The notes under the pieces: generated by a model
The model's input: the letters and a program-made list of their open reading frames with translations, nothing else
The model's database searches: none
What the model was told of the DNA's origin: nothing
Translations under genes and position numbers: made by a program
Shown: piece by piece, positions 19,644-29,580 of the stretch
Layout: every line of letters begins with the position of its first letter
How positions within the stretch are numbered: position 1 is the first letter of the stretch
Assembly (NCBI RefSeq): GCF_028283785.1
Contig: NZ_JAPWKB010000005.1
Location: forward strand, 744,001 to 808,000
Source of the DNA: Paraburkholderia sp.
Lineage (GTDB): Bacteria > Pseudomonadota > Gammaproteobacteria > Burkholderiales > Burkholderiaceae
Reading direction: 5' to 3'
DNA length: 64,000 nucleotides

Positions 19644-20108
19644 GTGCCGGTTTATTTAAGACGTTTGTCTACATGGGTTGCATTGACGGCGTGCCTTTTT
19701 CCCGTTTCGCGCGCGGTGGCCGTAGATGGCGGAGCCACATTGACCACGCACAGCAAAAACCTGAAAGGGTCCATAACGTTGTCGGATGCCGGAAGAGATC
19801 GACACGGAATGAAGAAATACGCTTACCGGATCGAACTGTCATCGCCAACGTGTCGTTCCACGTTCACGGGATTTGCCGATTTTTTCAAAAGAAGCGGAGA
19901 GCTGACCGATTCAACGTATTTGCAAAATGGAAAAATTGTGAAAACCACGCTTTTCAAAGATTCAAACGCTGTGGGCACCGTCATCCTTGAGATAGACACC
20001 GATTCGCCTAAACCCGGATTCGCCGGTGCGAGCTTTTATACGCCGAAGCCTGTTCCGGGTTCCTGTGTAAAGGGTGAGGGCGGCGGTATCGACTTTTACA
20101 CATGGTGA
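19644..20108 (+). CDS. Small exported protein, candidate immunity protein for the upstream hydrolase
   Basis: 154 residues beginning at GTG with AAGGAG upstream at 19633-19638. An N-terminal signal peptide (WVALTACLFPVSRAVA) predicts a periplasmic mature protein of about 130 residues with two cysteines (PTCRSTF; PGSCVKG) that could form a disulfide. No named family was recognised. A periplasmic location directly after a peptidoglycan hydrolase gene in a vgrG operon is what an immunity protein would show, but this is inference from position alone. Confidence 0.65.
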   Translation: MPVYLRRLSTWVALTACLFPVSRAVAVDGGATLTTHSKNLKGSITLSDAGRDRHGMKKYAYRIELSSPTCRSTFTGFADFFKRSGELTDSTYLQNGKIVKTTLFKDSNAVGTVILEIDTDSPKPGFAGASFYTPKPVPGSCVKGEGGGIDFYTW

Positions 20109-20169
20109 CGGGATGACGGTGACGACTCCTAGCCTTGTCCTGCCTATCTACTGAAAAAGCGCTCTTACT

Positions 20170-21363
20170 ATGCCGTGGCCAATTCCGACTCTAACCACCA
20201 TCGCACGTCCGCATCCCATTTCATTTCGGAAATGGATCGCGGGCTTGCTGGTTCTGGTTGGAGCAAACGCGGCTGTCGTTCTGACAACTTGGCCAAAGGA
20301 GCAATCCACACATGTCATGTGGTTCTGGATAAAACTGATCGGTGTGCCCATCGGTATTTTCACGCTACTGATCGGCATGCGAATTCGACGCTGGACGTCT
20401 CAACGCGTGATCGCCGAAGAAAGCGAACGTGAGAAAGGACGAATCCAGGCGCTTTGGAAATCGTGGTGTTGCCGCAGCGTTTCTGTTTCCAGTGCTTTCG
20501 CGCTTTTGCCAATTGATATTTCCGCCGTAGAGCTTGCTGAAAGCAGTCTGGATCATCCGGTTAGCAGACAGCAATCGCTCACGTTTCAATGGGCCCATCA
20601 CATGTCGTTCGACGCGAAGCGCGGGCGGATCGCACAACGTCTCACGGAGCGGCTTGCGAGTGGTGTTGTCGGTGAACGCTATTTGCAAATCGCGCTCGTG
20701 ATCGACGCCACGTCGTCTTCAGACGAAGCGGCGTGGAAATCGGTGATGGACCGCGCATTGAAAACAGCGGCTCCGGAATTGAAGTTCAACATAATAGGGG
20801 GTCGTCCGCGAGAAAGCGCAACTTGGGTCGAATCGATCATCGATTCTGATTCGCCCTCAGGATGTGACGCGTGTGCGGTTATCGCTGTTCAACTTCAACC
20901 CGACGACACTCGCGTTATTGCAGACGATCAAGACGAACTGCTAGCGAGCAGCGAATGCGCCGCTGTCATCATCTTCGGTGGGAAAGATCCGGCCAAAGCC
21001 CGCGCATCCCTTCACCGGCCATTGTCATTTGACGGGGACTCGGTGGCGCGCAACCTGATACAGCTACGAAACACGCAGCTTACAGCGAATAACCCGTCCC
21101 ACATCTGGCTAACGGGGTGCGACGACGCGTTTTCGTTTGACGTCCTCCAGGTATTCAATGGCGACGCGCATCGCGGATTGATCGAGCGCGATATCGATCA
21201 TCTGATCGGCTTGCCGGGACCCGTCAGTCACTGGATTGCGCTTGCTATTGCAATTGAAAATGCCGCGCAAGCCACGACGTCGCAGATAGTCGCCTGGCGT
21301 GAAACCTCAACCTCGCAATATCACGTCTGCGTCGTCGCACCGGCAGAAAAGGCGGCGACGTGA
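20170..21363 (+). CDS. Type VI cluster membrane protein of unknown function upstream of tssM
   Basis: 397 residues with two N-terminal transmembrane helices (IAGLLVLVGANAAVVL and FWIKLIGVPIGIFTLLIG) and a long soluble C-terminal part with no motif I can name. It overlaps tssM by GTGA, so the pair is translationally coupled and the protein likely works at the inner-membrane complex. The ribosome site is weak. Proteins at this position occur in some Burkholderiales type VI clusters, but I cannot name their function. Confidence 0.7.
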   Translation: MPWPIPTLTTIARPHPISFRKWIAGLLVLVGANAAVVLTTWPKEQSTHVMWFWIKLIGVPIGIFTLLIGMRIRRWTSQRVIAEESEREKGRIQALWKSWCCRSVSVSSAFALLPIDISAVELAESSLDHPVSRQQSLTFQWAHHMSFDAKRGRIAQRLTERLASGVVGERYLQIALVIDATSSSDEAAWKSVMDRALKTAAPELKFNIIGGRPRESATWVESIIDSDSPSGCDACAVIAVQLQPDDTRVIADDQDELLASSECAAVIIFGGKDPAKARASLHRPLSFDGDSVARNLIQLRNTQLTANNPSHIWLTGCDDAFSFDVLQVFNGDAHRGLIERDIDHLIGLPGPVSHWIALAIAIENAAQATTSQIVAWRETSTSQYHVCVVAPAEKAAT

Positions 21364-24300
21364 AAGCGCGAGCGTGGGCTAATGGGTTGATCGTCGTGGC
21401 CATTCTGTCGGGAGTCGTCGCTTTCGTCGTTATGACCGTGGATAGCGGCCGTCTGCGTGAGTGGTCGATCGAGCATCGCTTTGCACTTGTCTGCGGTGGA
21501 CTGGCGCTCTTGATTGCGATGGCTTTAATGGTTCCATTTCGGAAGCAGGCGCGGCTGATGTTCGAGCGTGGATCGAAAGAGAACGGCCTTGAGCCACCGG
21601 AACCGGGGCGTTGGCACAGCGTCGTCGCCTCGTCGACAAGCATGCGAGGCTTTGCGAACGATCTGCGTGACACGTTACGTCAAACGCGACGCATCGGCTG
21701 GGCTTACGATCGTCCGTGGTTGCTGCTTACCGGAGACGCAAAGGCGATGGCCGCGATTGCGTCGGTCTTTCCCGCGTTGGCCCAAACACCGTGGCTCGTT
21801 ACACCTGATGTTGTGTTGCTGACGGATCGACTCGGCGGAGAGGCAATACACAACCCGCTTTGGATGAAGGCGCTGCGTCGGTTGCGCTGGCGGAAACCCG
21901 TTGACGCGTTGGTCTGGTTGCATAACGGCCGAAGCGACGCCACAAAAGTCTCCCGTGACATGTCCAGCGCGACTCTCGACCTCGCGCGAATCGGCGATGC
22001 GCTTCGATACGCGGCGCCGCTGTTCGTATTGACGGTGGGCGCGGCAGATTGCGGGGCTTTCCGCGATTCTCCACTGGCTGGTTGCGAATTGCCTTGTCAC
22101 GCAGATGTCGCCGTCGTCGAACGCGCGTTGGCAGGCTTGCGCGATCGCCTCGCGGCTTATGGTGTCGCAGATCTCGCGCGTGACACAACTAACCGCTACG
22201 CGGCCGAACTATCGGCTTCGCTCGATCCAACTATTCGATCGCTCTCTGCGTGGCTTGCGCCGTTGTGCGCGAAGCGGCGTAGTCATCAGCCATTAAGCGC
22301 GGTGTTGTTCGCGCCGGGAACGCCGCCGCGCACAGACAGCGCACTCGACGCGCAGTCTCCAATCGCGTTGCGACACGGCGCATGGCGGTATATTGGCGTG
22401 GCGTCGATGCTGGCGCCGAGCCGTCGAATGCTCAGTCATCCGTTGCATGTGATGTTGATTGCCACGTTGTTCGTGGTTGGATTGTGGACAACGCTTCTGT
22501 CTGTTTCAGGTATCGCGGCCACGCGAGATCTGGCGCGTTCTGTTCGTGTCGTGCGTGAGTTGCGGGCCGCAGCGAACGCGACTGTCAGGATTCGTTCGCT
22601 ATTGGCGTTACAACGCGAGATCGTGCATGGCGAATCGAACGTCGGATCGTCAAGATGGTCGGATTACGTTGGACTGAATCACGACCGTCGAACGCTGGCC
22701 GCGTTATGGCCAGCCTATGCAAATACGAGTCGCCGCGAGGTGATCGCGCCCATCCAGCAGTCGCTTGAACGCGAACTGACGGCGCTTATTTCGCCGCAAC
22801 CGCGTCAGGCCGATAACCAATCCGTGCAACGTATCGCGGGTAATCGCGACACGCTCAAGTCGTATTTGATGATGGCGGAGCCAGCGCGCGTCGATGCTTC
22901 CTATCTCGCCTCATCTCTCGCAGCGCGTTGGCGCACCCAGGCGCAATTGACGGATGGCGAAAAGGCCGACATCGCGAATCGACTTGCGGATTTTTACGCG
23001 AATCACCTGTCGGTTCACGCAGAACTTCGGATCGAACCACGCGCGTCACTGATCGCGACGGCGCGTCAAACCTTGCTGCTCGCGATGGGTGCGCAGACTT
23101 CCGAGGACACGATTTATGCGCGCGTCCTCGATTCGGTCAACGGGCAGTATCCCGATGAAACACTCGTCTCTTTGACATCAGGCACTGATCCGCGCGGTGT
23201 GTTGCACGCGTCGTCTACGGTGCCTGGAAACTTCACGCGGCGCGCCTACGAAGAACGGATCGCAACGGCGATCGAAGCGGCGTCGCGGCACGACGCGCCT
23301 GTCACGGATTGGGTGTTGAACGGCACACGCCGCGCGAACGCCAGCGAAATGCGGACCGGTCAGGAATCCATTCAGGCGGTACTGACCGCGCGCTATTTCA
23401 CCGACTACGCGCAGCATTGGCAACACTTCATGAACACGTTGCAATGGGACGCGGCCGCTACGTTGCCCATCGCAATCGCTCAACTCAAGCTGATTTCCGA
23501 CGCCCAACAATCGCCGGTGATTGCGTTGTTGAAGTCGCTCGAGTATCAGGGCGGCGCGGGGCGCTCGCGGGAATCGCTGTCCGACACGCTCGTGACGAAG
23601 GCGCAAAACCTGTTCGGCGCGAAGCAGAGGCGCTCGGACGGCTTGACCGAGACGTCGCGCTATGCCACCAGTGGACCGCTCGATGCAACATTCGGGCCGG
23701 TCTTGCGGTTGATCGCACAAGACGACGCGGCCTTGTCCGCGAATGGCGACGTGAGTTTGTCTCGCTTCATCGAACGTGTCACTGCATTGCGGTTGACGCT
23801 GCAACAGATCACCGACGGTCCCGACGCCGATGCGAACGCGCGTCGGATTGCGCAGGCGTGGTTTCAGGGCAGAAGCTCGCCGCTGGCCGAGTCGCAAACC
23901 TACGCGCAACTCGTCGCTGCGAGCGTGGGTGCGCAATGGTCGGGCATGGGTGATGCGCTATTCGTGCATCCCGTCGCGCGCGCGGCGCAACTGGCGCTTC
24001 AGCCCGCGCAGGCGAGTCTGAACGATGCGTGGCGGCGCACCATATTGAGCGCGTGGAACCGGGCGTTCGTCGGCCGCTATCCGTTCTCGCCGACAGCCAA
24101 CGATGCGTCGCTACCGGAGCTCGCGCGCTTCATTCGTCCTCAAGGCGGCGTGATTGCGACGTTTCTTGCCACGCAGTTGGCTGGTGTTATCGAATTGCAG
24201 GGCGATCAGTGGCTACCTGTAGCTGGCGACGCAACGCTCGCGTTCGATCCGGCTTTTCTGAAAGCCGTCAACACGCTGCAACGGGTGTCCGCGCATCTGC

Positions 24301-24980
24301 TCGCGCAAGGCGAGCCGATATACCGTTTCGAGTTGCGGCCCGTGCCGACGCCCGGCGTGACCGACACGCTGCTGACGCTCGATGGGCAAACCCTTCACCA
24401 CTACAACCAGCCGGAAACATGGCATTCGCTGACGTGGCCATCGCGCGATCTTCAGACGCCGGGCACGCGGCTCCAGTGGCAAACCGAGCACGCCGGCACC
24501 AGCAAGAATGTCGAATACGCAGGGCGCTGGGCATTCGTGCGGATGCTGGAACGGGCGCGCGTCGAGCCGATCGACGGCGCGACGTATCAACTTACGTGGC
24601 AAGCGTCGCCGGACACGCCCGGTCACCCTTTCCACGACGAACTCGCGCCGCAATCCACTGAAGGCCAGATCGAATCCGCCGAGCCTGACGACGTTCCATT
24701 GATTGCACGCGGACCACTCGCGACGGCGCCCACTGAACTAGCGTTTCCGTTGACTTATCTGATGCGCACCGAGGTCGGTCAAGGGCCGCTCGAATTGCTT
24801 GCGCTAAGGGGGTTCGTGATGCCGTCGAGGATTTTTTCGACCGCGTCCAACGGGTCCAATGCGTCGGAAGCGCGACCAGGAGAGCGCACGCAAACAGCAG
24901 GGCCGCCGCCGCTGCCGAAAGCCGTCATCGACGCAGCGCGACACATCGATGTGCCGCTTCCCGCAGGCCAGCCACTTTGA
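21360..24980 (+). CDS. tssM: Type VI membrane-complex protein TssM (IcmF), NTPase motif degenerate
   Basis: 1,206 residues, GTG start overlapping the upstream stop. Two N-terminal membrane helices and a third near residue 365 (HVMLIATLFVVGLWTTLL) match TssM topology; the long C-terminal part is periplasmic and includes the conserved DATFGPVLRLIAQDDAAL-type region. Where most TssM proteins have a Walker A loop (GxxGxGKS/T), this one reads TGDAKAMAA (residues 124-132), so nucleotide binding is unlikely. Some type VI systems work with such variants. It is followed 16 bases later by tssA. Confidence 0.9.
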   Translation: MKARAWANGLIVVAILSGVVAFVVMTVDSGRLREWSIEHRFALVCGGLALLIAMALMVPFRKQARLMFERGSKENGLEPPEPGRWHSVVASSTSMRGFANDLRDTLRQTRRIGWAYDRPWLLLTGDAKAMAAIASVFPALAQTPWLVTPDVVLLTDRLGGEAIHNPLWMKALRRLRWRKPVDALVWLHNGRSDATKVSRDMSSATLDLARIGDALRYAAPLFVLTVGAADCGAFRDSPLAGCELPCHADVAVVERALAGLRDRLAAYGVADLARDTTNRYAAELSASLDPTIRSLSAWLAPLCAKRRSHQPLSAVLFAPGTPPRTDSALDAQSPIALRHGAWRYIGVASMLAPSRRMLSHPLHVMLIATLFVVGLWTTLLSVSGIAATRDLARSVRVVRELRAAANATVRIRSLLALQREIVHGESNVGSSRWSDYVGLNHDRRTLAALWPAYANTSRREVIAPIQQSLERELTALISPQPRQADNQSVQRIAGNRDTLKSYLMMAEPARVDASYLASSLAARWRTQAQLTDGEKADIANRLADFYANHLSVHAELRIEPRASLIATARQTLLLAMGAQTSEDTIYARVLDSVNGQYPDETLVSLTSGTDPRGVLHASSTVPGNFTRRAYEERIATAIEAASRHDAPVTDWVLNGTRRANASEMRTGQESIQAVLTARYFTDYAQHWQHFMNTLQWDAAATLPIAIAQLKLISDAQQSPVIALLKSLEYQGGAGRSRESLSDTLVTKAQNLFGAKQRRSDGLTETSRYATSGPLDATFGPVLRLIAQDDAALSANGDVSLSRFIERVTALRLTLQQITDGPDADANARRIAQAWFQGRSSPLAESQTYAQLVAASVGAQWSGMGDALFVHPVARAAQLALQPAQASLNDAWRRTILSAWNRAFVGRYPFSPTANDASLPELARFIRPQGGVIATFLATQLAGVIELQGDQWLPVAGDATLAFDPAFLKAVNTLQRVSAHLLAQGEPIYRFELRPVPTPGVTDTLLTLDGQTLHHYNQPETWHSLTWPSRDLQTPGTRLQWQTEHAGTSKNVEYAGRWAFVRMLERARVEPIDGATYQLTWQASPDTPGHPFHDELAPQSTEGQIESAEPDDVPLIARGPLATAPTELAFPLTYLMRTEVGQGPLELLALRGFVMPSRIFSTASNGSNASEARPGERTQTAGPPPLPKAVIDAARHIDVPLPAGQPL

Positions 24981-24996
24981 TCGACCGCAGACGCCC

Positions 24997-26622
24997 ATGC
25001 TGAGTGAATTCCTGAACACCGTGTTGACGCCGCATGTCGATCCCGCGCGTGCGAGCGAAACCGACTTGAACGTCCACCCGCAATCGATCAGGTCAGACTG
25101 GTCGGATTGGTGTGCGCCTGTTTCGACGGAATCGCCGTGTGGTGCCGATTGCTCGTACGACGACGACTTTCTCGGGTTGAAAGACGAGGTGGCCAAACTT
25201 TCCGATATCGACGAGACCTTGATTATCGATACGGCTGACCGGTTGCTGCGTGACGTCACGAAAGACGTGCGCGTCGCGGTCTACTACGTCTATGGACGCA
25301 TGCGTCGCGATGGCGCGGCGGGCGTGTCGGATGCAATCGAGAGACTCGCTGCGCTGGTCGAACGGTTTGGCGACGCGTTGCTGCCCGCGCGTGCCGAGAC
25401 GCGCAAGGCCGCGTTCGAATGGCTATCGGGCGCGACTTTCGGTGCGCGGTTCGAAACCGTTCAGGATCAGTCCGGGAAGCATCTGGCGCAAATGCGGGCG
25501 GCGCTCGCGAGAATCGTCGCTGCCGTCGAAACGTGGCCGGATAGCGCGCGGCCTGATATGTCGGCACTCTTTCGACGCGTTGATCTGCGCGAGCAAGCGG
25601 CCGACGGATCGATCGTCGCGGCGTCCGGTGTGTCACCTGCAAATGAAAACCGCGCATCTGTTGCGGCAGAAGCGAAAGCGGAAGCGGCTGCGTCGGAATC
25701 CATCGCGTCGAATGCGGACCTGCTCGAACGCAGCCGTCAACTCGCGCAGTACTTGCGCTCACGGCCCGATGGCACGCTCGCCGCATCGCGCTTGCTGCGC
25801 TGCGTCCGCTGGGACACGTTGACAGTTCCGCCGCCGCACGACACGACCGGACGCACGCGGCTCGCTGCACCGCGCGACGAATTGCGCACGCAGTTATCGC
25901 GGCTGGCAGCGCAGCGGCAATGGTCCGAATTGACCGGGCGCGTCGAAGCGGCGTTCGCGGAGGGCGCAAACCATTTCTGGCTGGATTTGCAACGTTACGC
26001 ATTTCTCGCGTGGCAGGCTGAATCGGCGGGGGCGTTGTGCGAGCGGCTCGCCAACGACTGCGCATTGCTGATGGATCGCGTGCCCGATCTCGATCGCCTG
26101 TCGTTCAGCGACGGTACGCCGTTCGCCGACGCGGCTACCCGCGAATGGATCGCCACGCATGCCAGCGTCCGCGATGTCGAACGCGGTGCCGAATGGGCGC
26201 CGGTTGCCGTGGCGTCGCCGGTCACGGATTGGGCGGAAGCCGAAGCGCAGGCGCAGGCATTGGCCACGCACGACAGCATCGACGCGGCGCTCGGCTGGCT
26301 TCAGCGCTTGTCCGTGCCCGATGGCGAGCGTGAGCGCTTTGTCCGGTATCTGCTGATGGCGCGTGTCGCCGAGCGGGCCGGACGCGCGGATACCGCGTTG
26401 CATCTGCTGACGCGGCTCGACTCCGACGCCCGCCGCTTCGACCTTGCCGCGTGGGAGCCGTCGCTCGCGTTCGAGGCGTGGCATCAACTGCTGCGGTTGT
26501 TGCGCTGGCGTGCCGGTCGGAAGGATGCGGATCGCGTGGCGCTCGCCGTCCGTATCGACGGCTTGTTATGCGACCTGACTTCGCTCGACCCGACGCGCGC
26601 GTTCACGCTCGCTGCGTCCTGA
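24997..26622 (+). CDS. tssA: Type VI protein TssA (ImpA N-terminal domain)
   Basis: 541 residues from MLSEFLNT. The N-terminal ImpA domain is evident in ESPCGADCSYDDDFLGLKDEV and DVTKDVRVAVYYVYGRMRRDG. TssA primes or caps tail polymerisation at the baseplate. An alanine- and glutamate-rich stretch near residue 220 (AEAKAEAAASE) is likely a linker. The frame is open back to 24859 inside tssM, but the chosen ATG comes 16 bases after the tssM stop and starts directly before recognisable sequence. tssF follows after a few bases. Confidence 0.9.
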   Translation: MLSEFLNTVLTPHVDPARASETDLNVHPQSIRSDWSDWCAPVSTESPCGADCSYDDDFLGLKDEVAKLSDIDETLIIDTADRLLRDVTKDVRVAVYYVYGRMRRDGAAGVSDAIERLAALVERFGDALLPARAETRKAAFEWLSGATFGARFETVQDQSGKHLAQMRAALARIVAAVETWPDSARPDMSALFRRVDLREQAADGSIVAASGVSPANENRASVAAEAKAEAAASESIASNADLLERSRQLAQYLRSRPDGTLAASRLLRCVRWDTLTVPPPHDTTGRTRLAAPRDELRTQLSRLAAQRQWSELTGRVEAAFAEGANHFWLDLQRYAFLAWQAESAGALCERLANDCALLMDRVPDLDRLSFSDGTPFADAATREWIATHASVRDVERGAEWAPVAVASPVTDWAEAEAQAQALATHDSIDAALGWLQRLSVPDGERERFVRYLLMARVAERAGRADTALHLLTRLDSDARRFDLAAWEPSLAFEAWHQLLRLLRWRAGRKDADRVALAVRIDGLLCDLTSLDPTRAFTLAAS

Positions 26623-26658
26623 CGAAACGTGTCCCTTTCTCCATTCCGCACACGCCAG

Positions 26659-28549
26659 ATGACTCAACCGACACGTGACAACGACATTCTTCGTTACTAC
26701 GAAGCCGAGATGCGCTATCTGAGCGAGGCGGGTGAGGAATTCGCGCGCGCGTTTCCCGATCGCGCGCGTCGGCTTGGAATGAATGGCCCGGGCGAGCGCG
26801 ATCCGCACGTCGAACGGTTGTTTCGAAGGGTTTGCGTTTCTGATGGCGCGTTTGCGGCACAAACTCGACGACGAATTGCCCGAGTTGACCGAAGGCGTCG
26901 TCAGCATGCTGTGGCCGCACTATTTGCGCATGATTCCGTCACTCTCGATCCTCGAAATCACGCCGGCGAGCGGGGCGCTTCAGTGCCACGAACGCTTGCC
27001 GGCCGGACTGGAAGCGCTGTCGGCGCCGCACGGCGAGACGCCGCGATCCACTCGCGGCGAGCGTGCCGAAGCGCACATCGAATGTGTTTATCGGACTACG
27101 CAACCGGTCGATCTGTATCCGTTGAGCCTCGACGAAGCGAAGGTCTTTGTTCGTGACGACGGTCGCCCGGTGCTACGAATCCGTTTTCAGTGGCAGCCGC
27201 AGGCGCGTCGCGAGCAACTGAACGTGCCGCGTTTGCGGATCTATCTGCATGGCGAGCGCCCCGTTTCGCGCGCGCTATACGGGGCGCTGGTGGCGTCGCC
27301 GGTTGCGATCCATGTGCGGGTGCCGGATAGCGCTCCGGACCTCGCCAGTGCGCCGCTGGTGTTGTCCGGATTGCGGATCGAGCCTGCCGGTTTCTCCGCC
27401 GATGAGCGCTTGTGGCCCAAGCCCGATAACGCGTTCGGCGGCTATCAACTGTTGCTCGAATATTTCACGTTCGCCGAAAAGTTTATGTTCGTCGATCTGC
27501 TCGGACTCGATCTGCGCGAGATAGCAGCCGCTGCGCCGGGCGTGTCGCGCTTCGATGTGGAAATTGCGCTGGCGCACGCGTTGCCCGACGGCATGCAGAT
27601 CTCCGCGGACAACTTGAGACTGTTCTGCACGCCGGTCATCAACCTGTTTGCATTGGAGGCCGATCCGGTTTCCGTCACGCAATTCGAAACGGAATACCGC
27701 GTGCAGACTGGCTTGCATGGCGGTCATGCGCTCGAAACGTATTCGGTGGATGCGGTGCACGGCTTCGAGTCGGCTACCGGCAAGCGTTTCGAGTATGTGC
27801 CGTTCGCGGCGTTCCGGCATCGTGGCGGCATGCTGCGTCATGAGACGCCGGAGCGCTATTTTCATACGCGAGCGCGGCGTGGACCGTCCGGGCGGATCGA
27901 CACCTGGCTGGTGCTTGGCGGCCGGCGCTGGGAATCGTCGCAGGCGCAAGCGCAAACGCGGCATCCGGAAGATCAAGCGTTCGCATCGGCCGCGCTCCCG
28001 CGCGAGACGTTGTCGCTGACGGTGACGGGCACTCACGGCATGCTGCCGCGAAAGGCGTTGCGCGATCAGTCGATCGCGCGAATGCGCAGCGGCTTCGCCA
28101 ACGTCGCGTCGATCCGCAATCTGACCGCGCCGACTTCGCCGGTTTATCCACCCACCGGCGACCGGTTTCACTGGCGTGTGCTGTCGCACCTTGCGCCCAA
28201 TTATCTGTCCTTGCTCGATGCCGACATCTTGCGCGGCACGCTCGCGTTGTACGACTGGACCGACGACCTGTTAAACCGCCGGAAGATCGACGCGATTCGC
28301 GGCGTGCGGCATCGTCCGGTGAAAACGCTGACGAAAGGCTGCGTGCTGCGAGGGGTCGAGATCGAAGTCACGCTCGACGCGACGCAGTTCGCCGGAGACG
28401 GTGACATCGAGTTATTCGGCGCGGTGTTGAACCGCTTCATGGCCATGTACGCAACGTTGAACGTGTACACGAAGCTGATCATCGTCACGCAGCCCGACGG
28501 CAGGCGAATCGCGTGGCCCGAAGCGAAAGCGGAAGGAGCGCCATTTTGA
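26659..28549 (+). pseudogene. tssF: Type VI baseplate protein TssF, frameshifted near 26821
   Basis: The N-terminus (DNDILRYYEAEMRYLSEAGEEF, then GERDPHVERL) is typical TssF but lies in one frame, while EGFAFLMARLRHKLDDELPEL and all that follows lie in the next. Removing one T from the TTT at 26821-26823 joins ERLF to EGFAFL exactly as the family reads and gives 629 residues, a normal TssF length. As written, translation from the true start derails after about 55 residues and stops at 27156; the downstream frame (from 26783) lacks the first conserved block. If real, the lesion would disable the baseplate and the secretion system. Start choice between ATG 26659 and GTG 26629 is uncertain. Confidence 0.9.
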
Positions 28550-29580
28550 CCGCCACGCTATCCGCTTTGCTCAACGAGGCGCAGGACTTCAATTTTTTCC
28601 GGTTTTGCGAGTTGCTCGAACTGGCTTCGCCGGAGCGTCCGCCGCTCGGTTCGACGGATTCGCACGCCGACGATCCGCTGCGTTTTCGCTCGACCGGGCA
28701 ACTGGGTTTTCCGGCGCGCGAGCTTGGCGCGATCGAATACGATCAACGGCATCCGCGCACACCGCCGACGGTGCGCACCGCATTTCTCGGCTTGTATGGC
28801 GTCGATGCACGTCTGCCATCCTATTTCGGAGATGAGATTGCGCAGCACCGCGATGGCGCGGAGCCGCTGGCCGCGTTTCTCGATCTGTTCCATCACCGAA
28901 CCGTCACGCAGTACTACCGCGTCTGGCGAAAATACCGGTATCCGGTCGGTTTTCGCGCTGACGGAACGGACCCGATGTCTCGCTATCTGTTGAGCCTGGC
29001 GGGATTGGGAATCGGCGGCGGCGCGACGACACGGGCGTTGCGTCCGCGAAGCGTGTTGTCGATGCTGGGTCTCGTGAGTCAGAAGACACGAACGGCCGAA
29101 GGTCTCGCCGGTGTGTTGCGGCATGCCGTGGCGGACGCTCACATCGAGGTAAGCGAGTTTTATCCCGTGTGGATTCGACTCGATCCCGATCAGCGGTTGC
29201 GCGCGGGTGGGTCCGGCAATCCGTTGGGCGACGCTTGCGTGCTTGGGCGCGGCTTTTTCGACCGAAGCCACGCGGTATGCGTCGTGATCAAGCCGGATAC
29301 GCGCGAAGAGTTGAACGAACTTTTACCAGGCGCGTCGATGCACGGCGAACTGATGTCGATCTTGCGTTTTTATCTCGGCTATAGCGCGTTCGCATGTCTG
29401 GCGTTGAGTGTGCGGCGCGATCTGATGCCGCCGCCCGTTCTCCGCACGGGGCAGACACGGCTTGGACTGACGTCTGTCTTATTCCACCGGAACGTGAGCG
29501 GGACGGCGAAGCGGTCGCACAACGTGCGCGTGCGAATCGGCGCATGGAACGGTCACGACATATCCGGTCACTCGATATGA
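28546..29580 (+). CDS. tssG: Type VI baseplate protein TssG
   Basis: 344 residues. NFFRFCELLE near the start, then PLRFRSTGQLGFPARE and a later LDLFHHRTVTQYYRVWRKYR, mark the TssG family, which forms the baseplate wedge with TssF and TssE. I place the start at TTG 28546: it overlaps the tssF stop (TTGA) and has GGAAGGAG about seven bases upstream, the best ribosome site in the plus block. An ATG-initiated frame from 28513 lies inside tssF and has no family match. Confidence 0.9.
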   Translation: MTATLSALLNEAQDFNFFRFCELLELASPERPPLGSTDSHADDPLRFRSTGQLGFPARELGAIEYDQRHPRTPPTVRTAFLGLYGVDARLPSYFGDEIAQHRDGAEPLAAFLDLFHHRTVTQYYRVWRKYRYPVGFRADGTDPMSRYLLSLAGLGIGGGATTRALRPRSVLSMLGLVSQKTRTAEGLAGVLRHAVADAHIEVSEFYPVWIRLDPDQRLRAGGSGNPLGDACVLGRGFFDRSHAVCVVIKPDTREELNELLPGASMHGELMSILRFYLGYSAFACLALSVRRDLMPPPVLRTGQTRLGLTSVLFHRNVSGTAKRSHNVRVRIGAWNGHDISGHSI

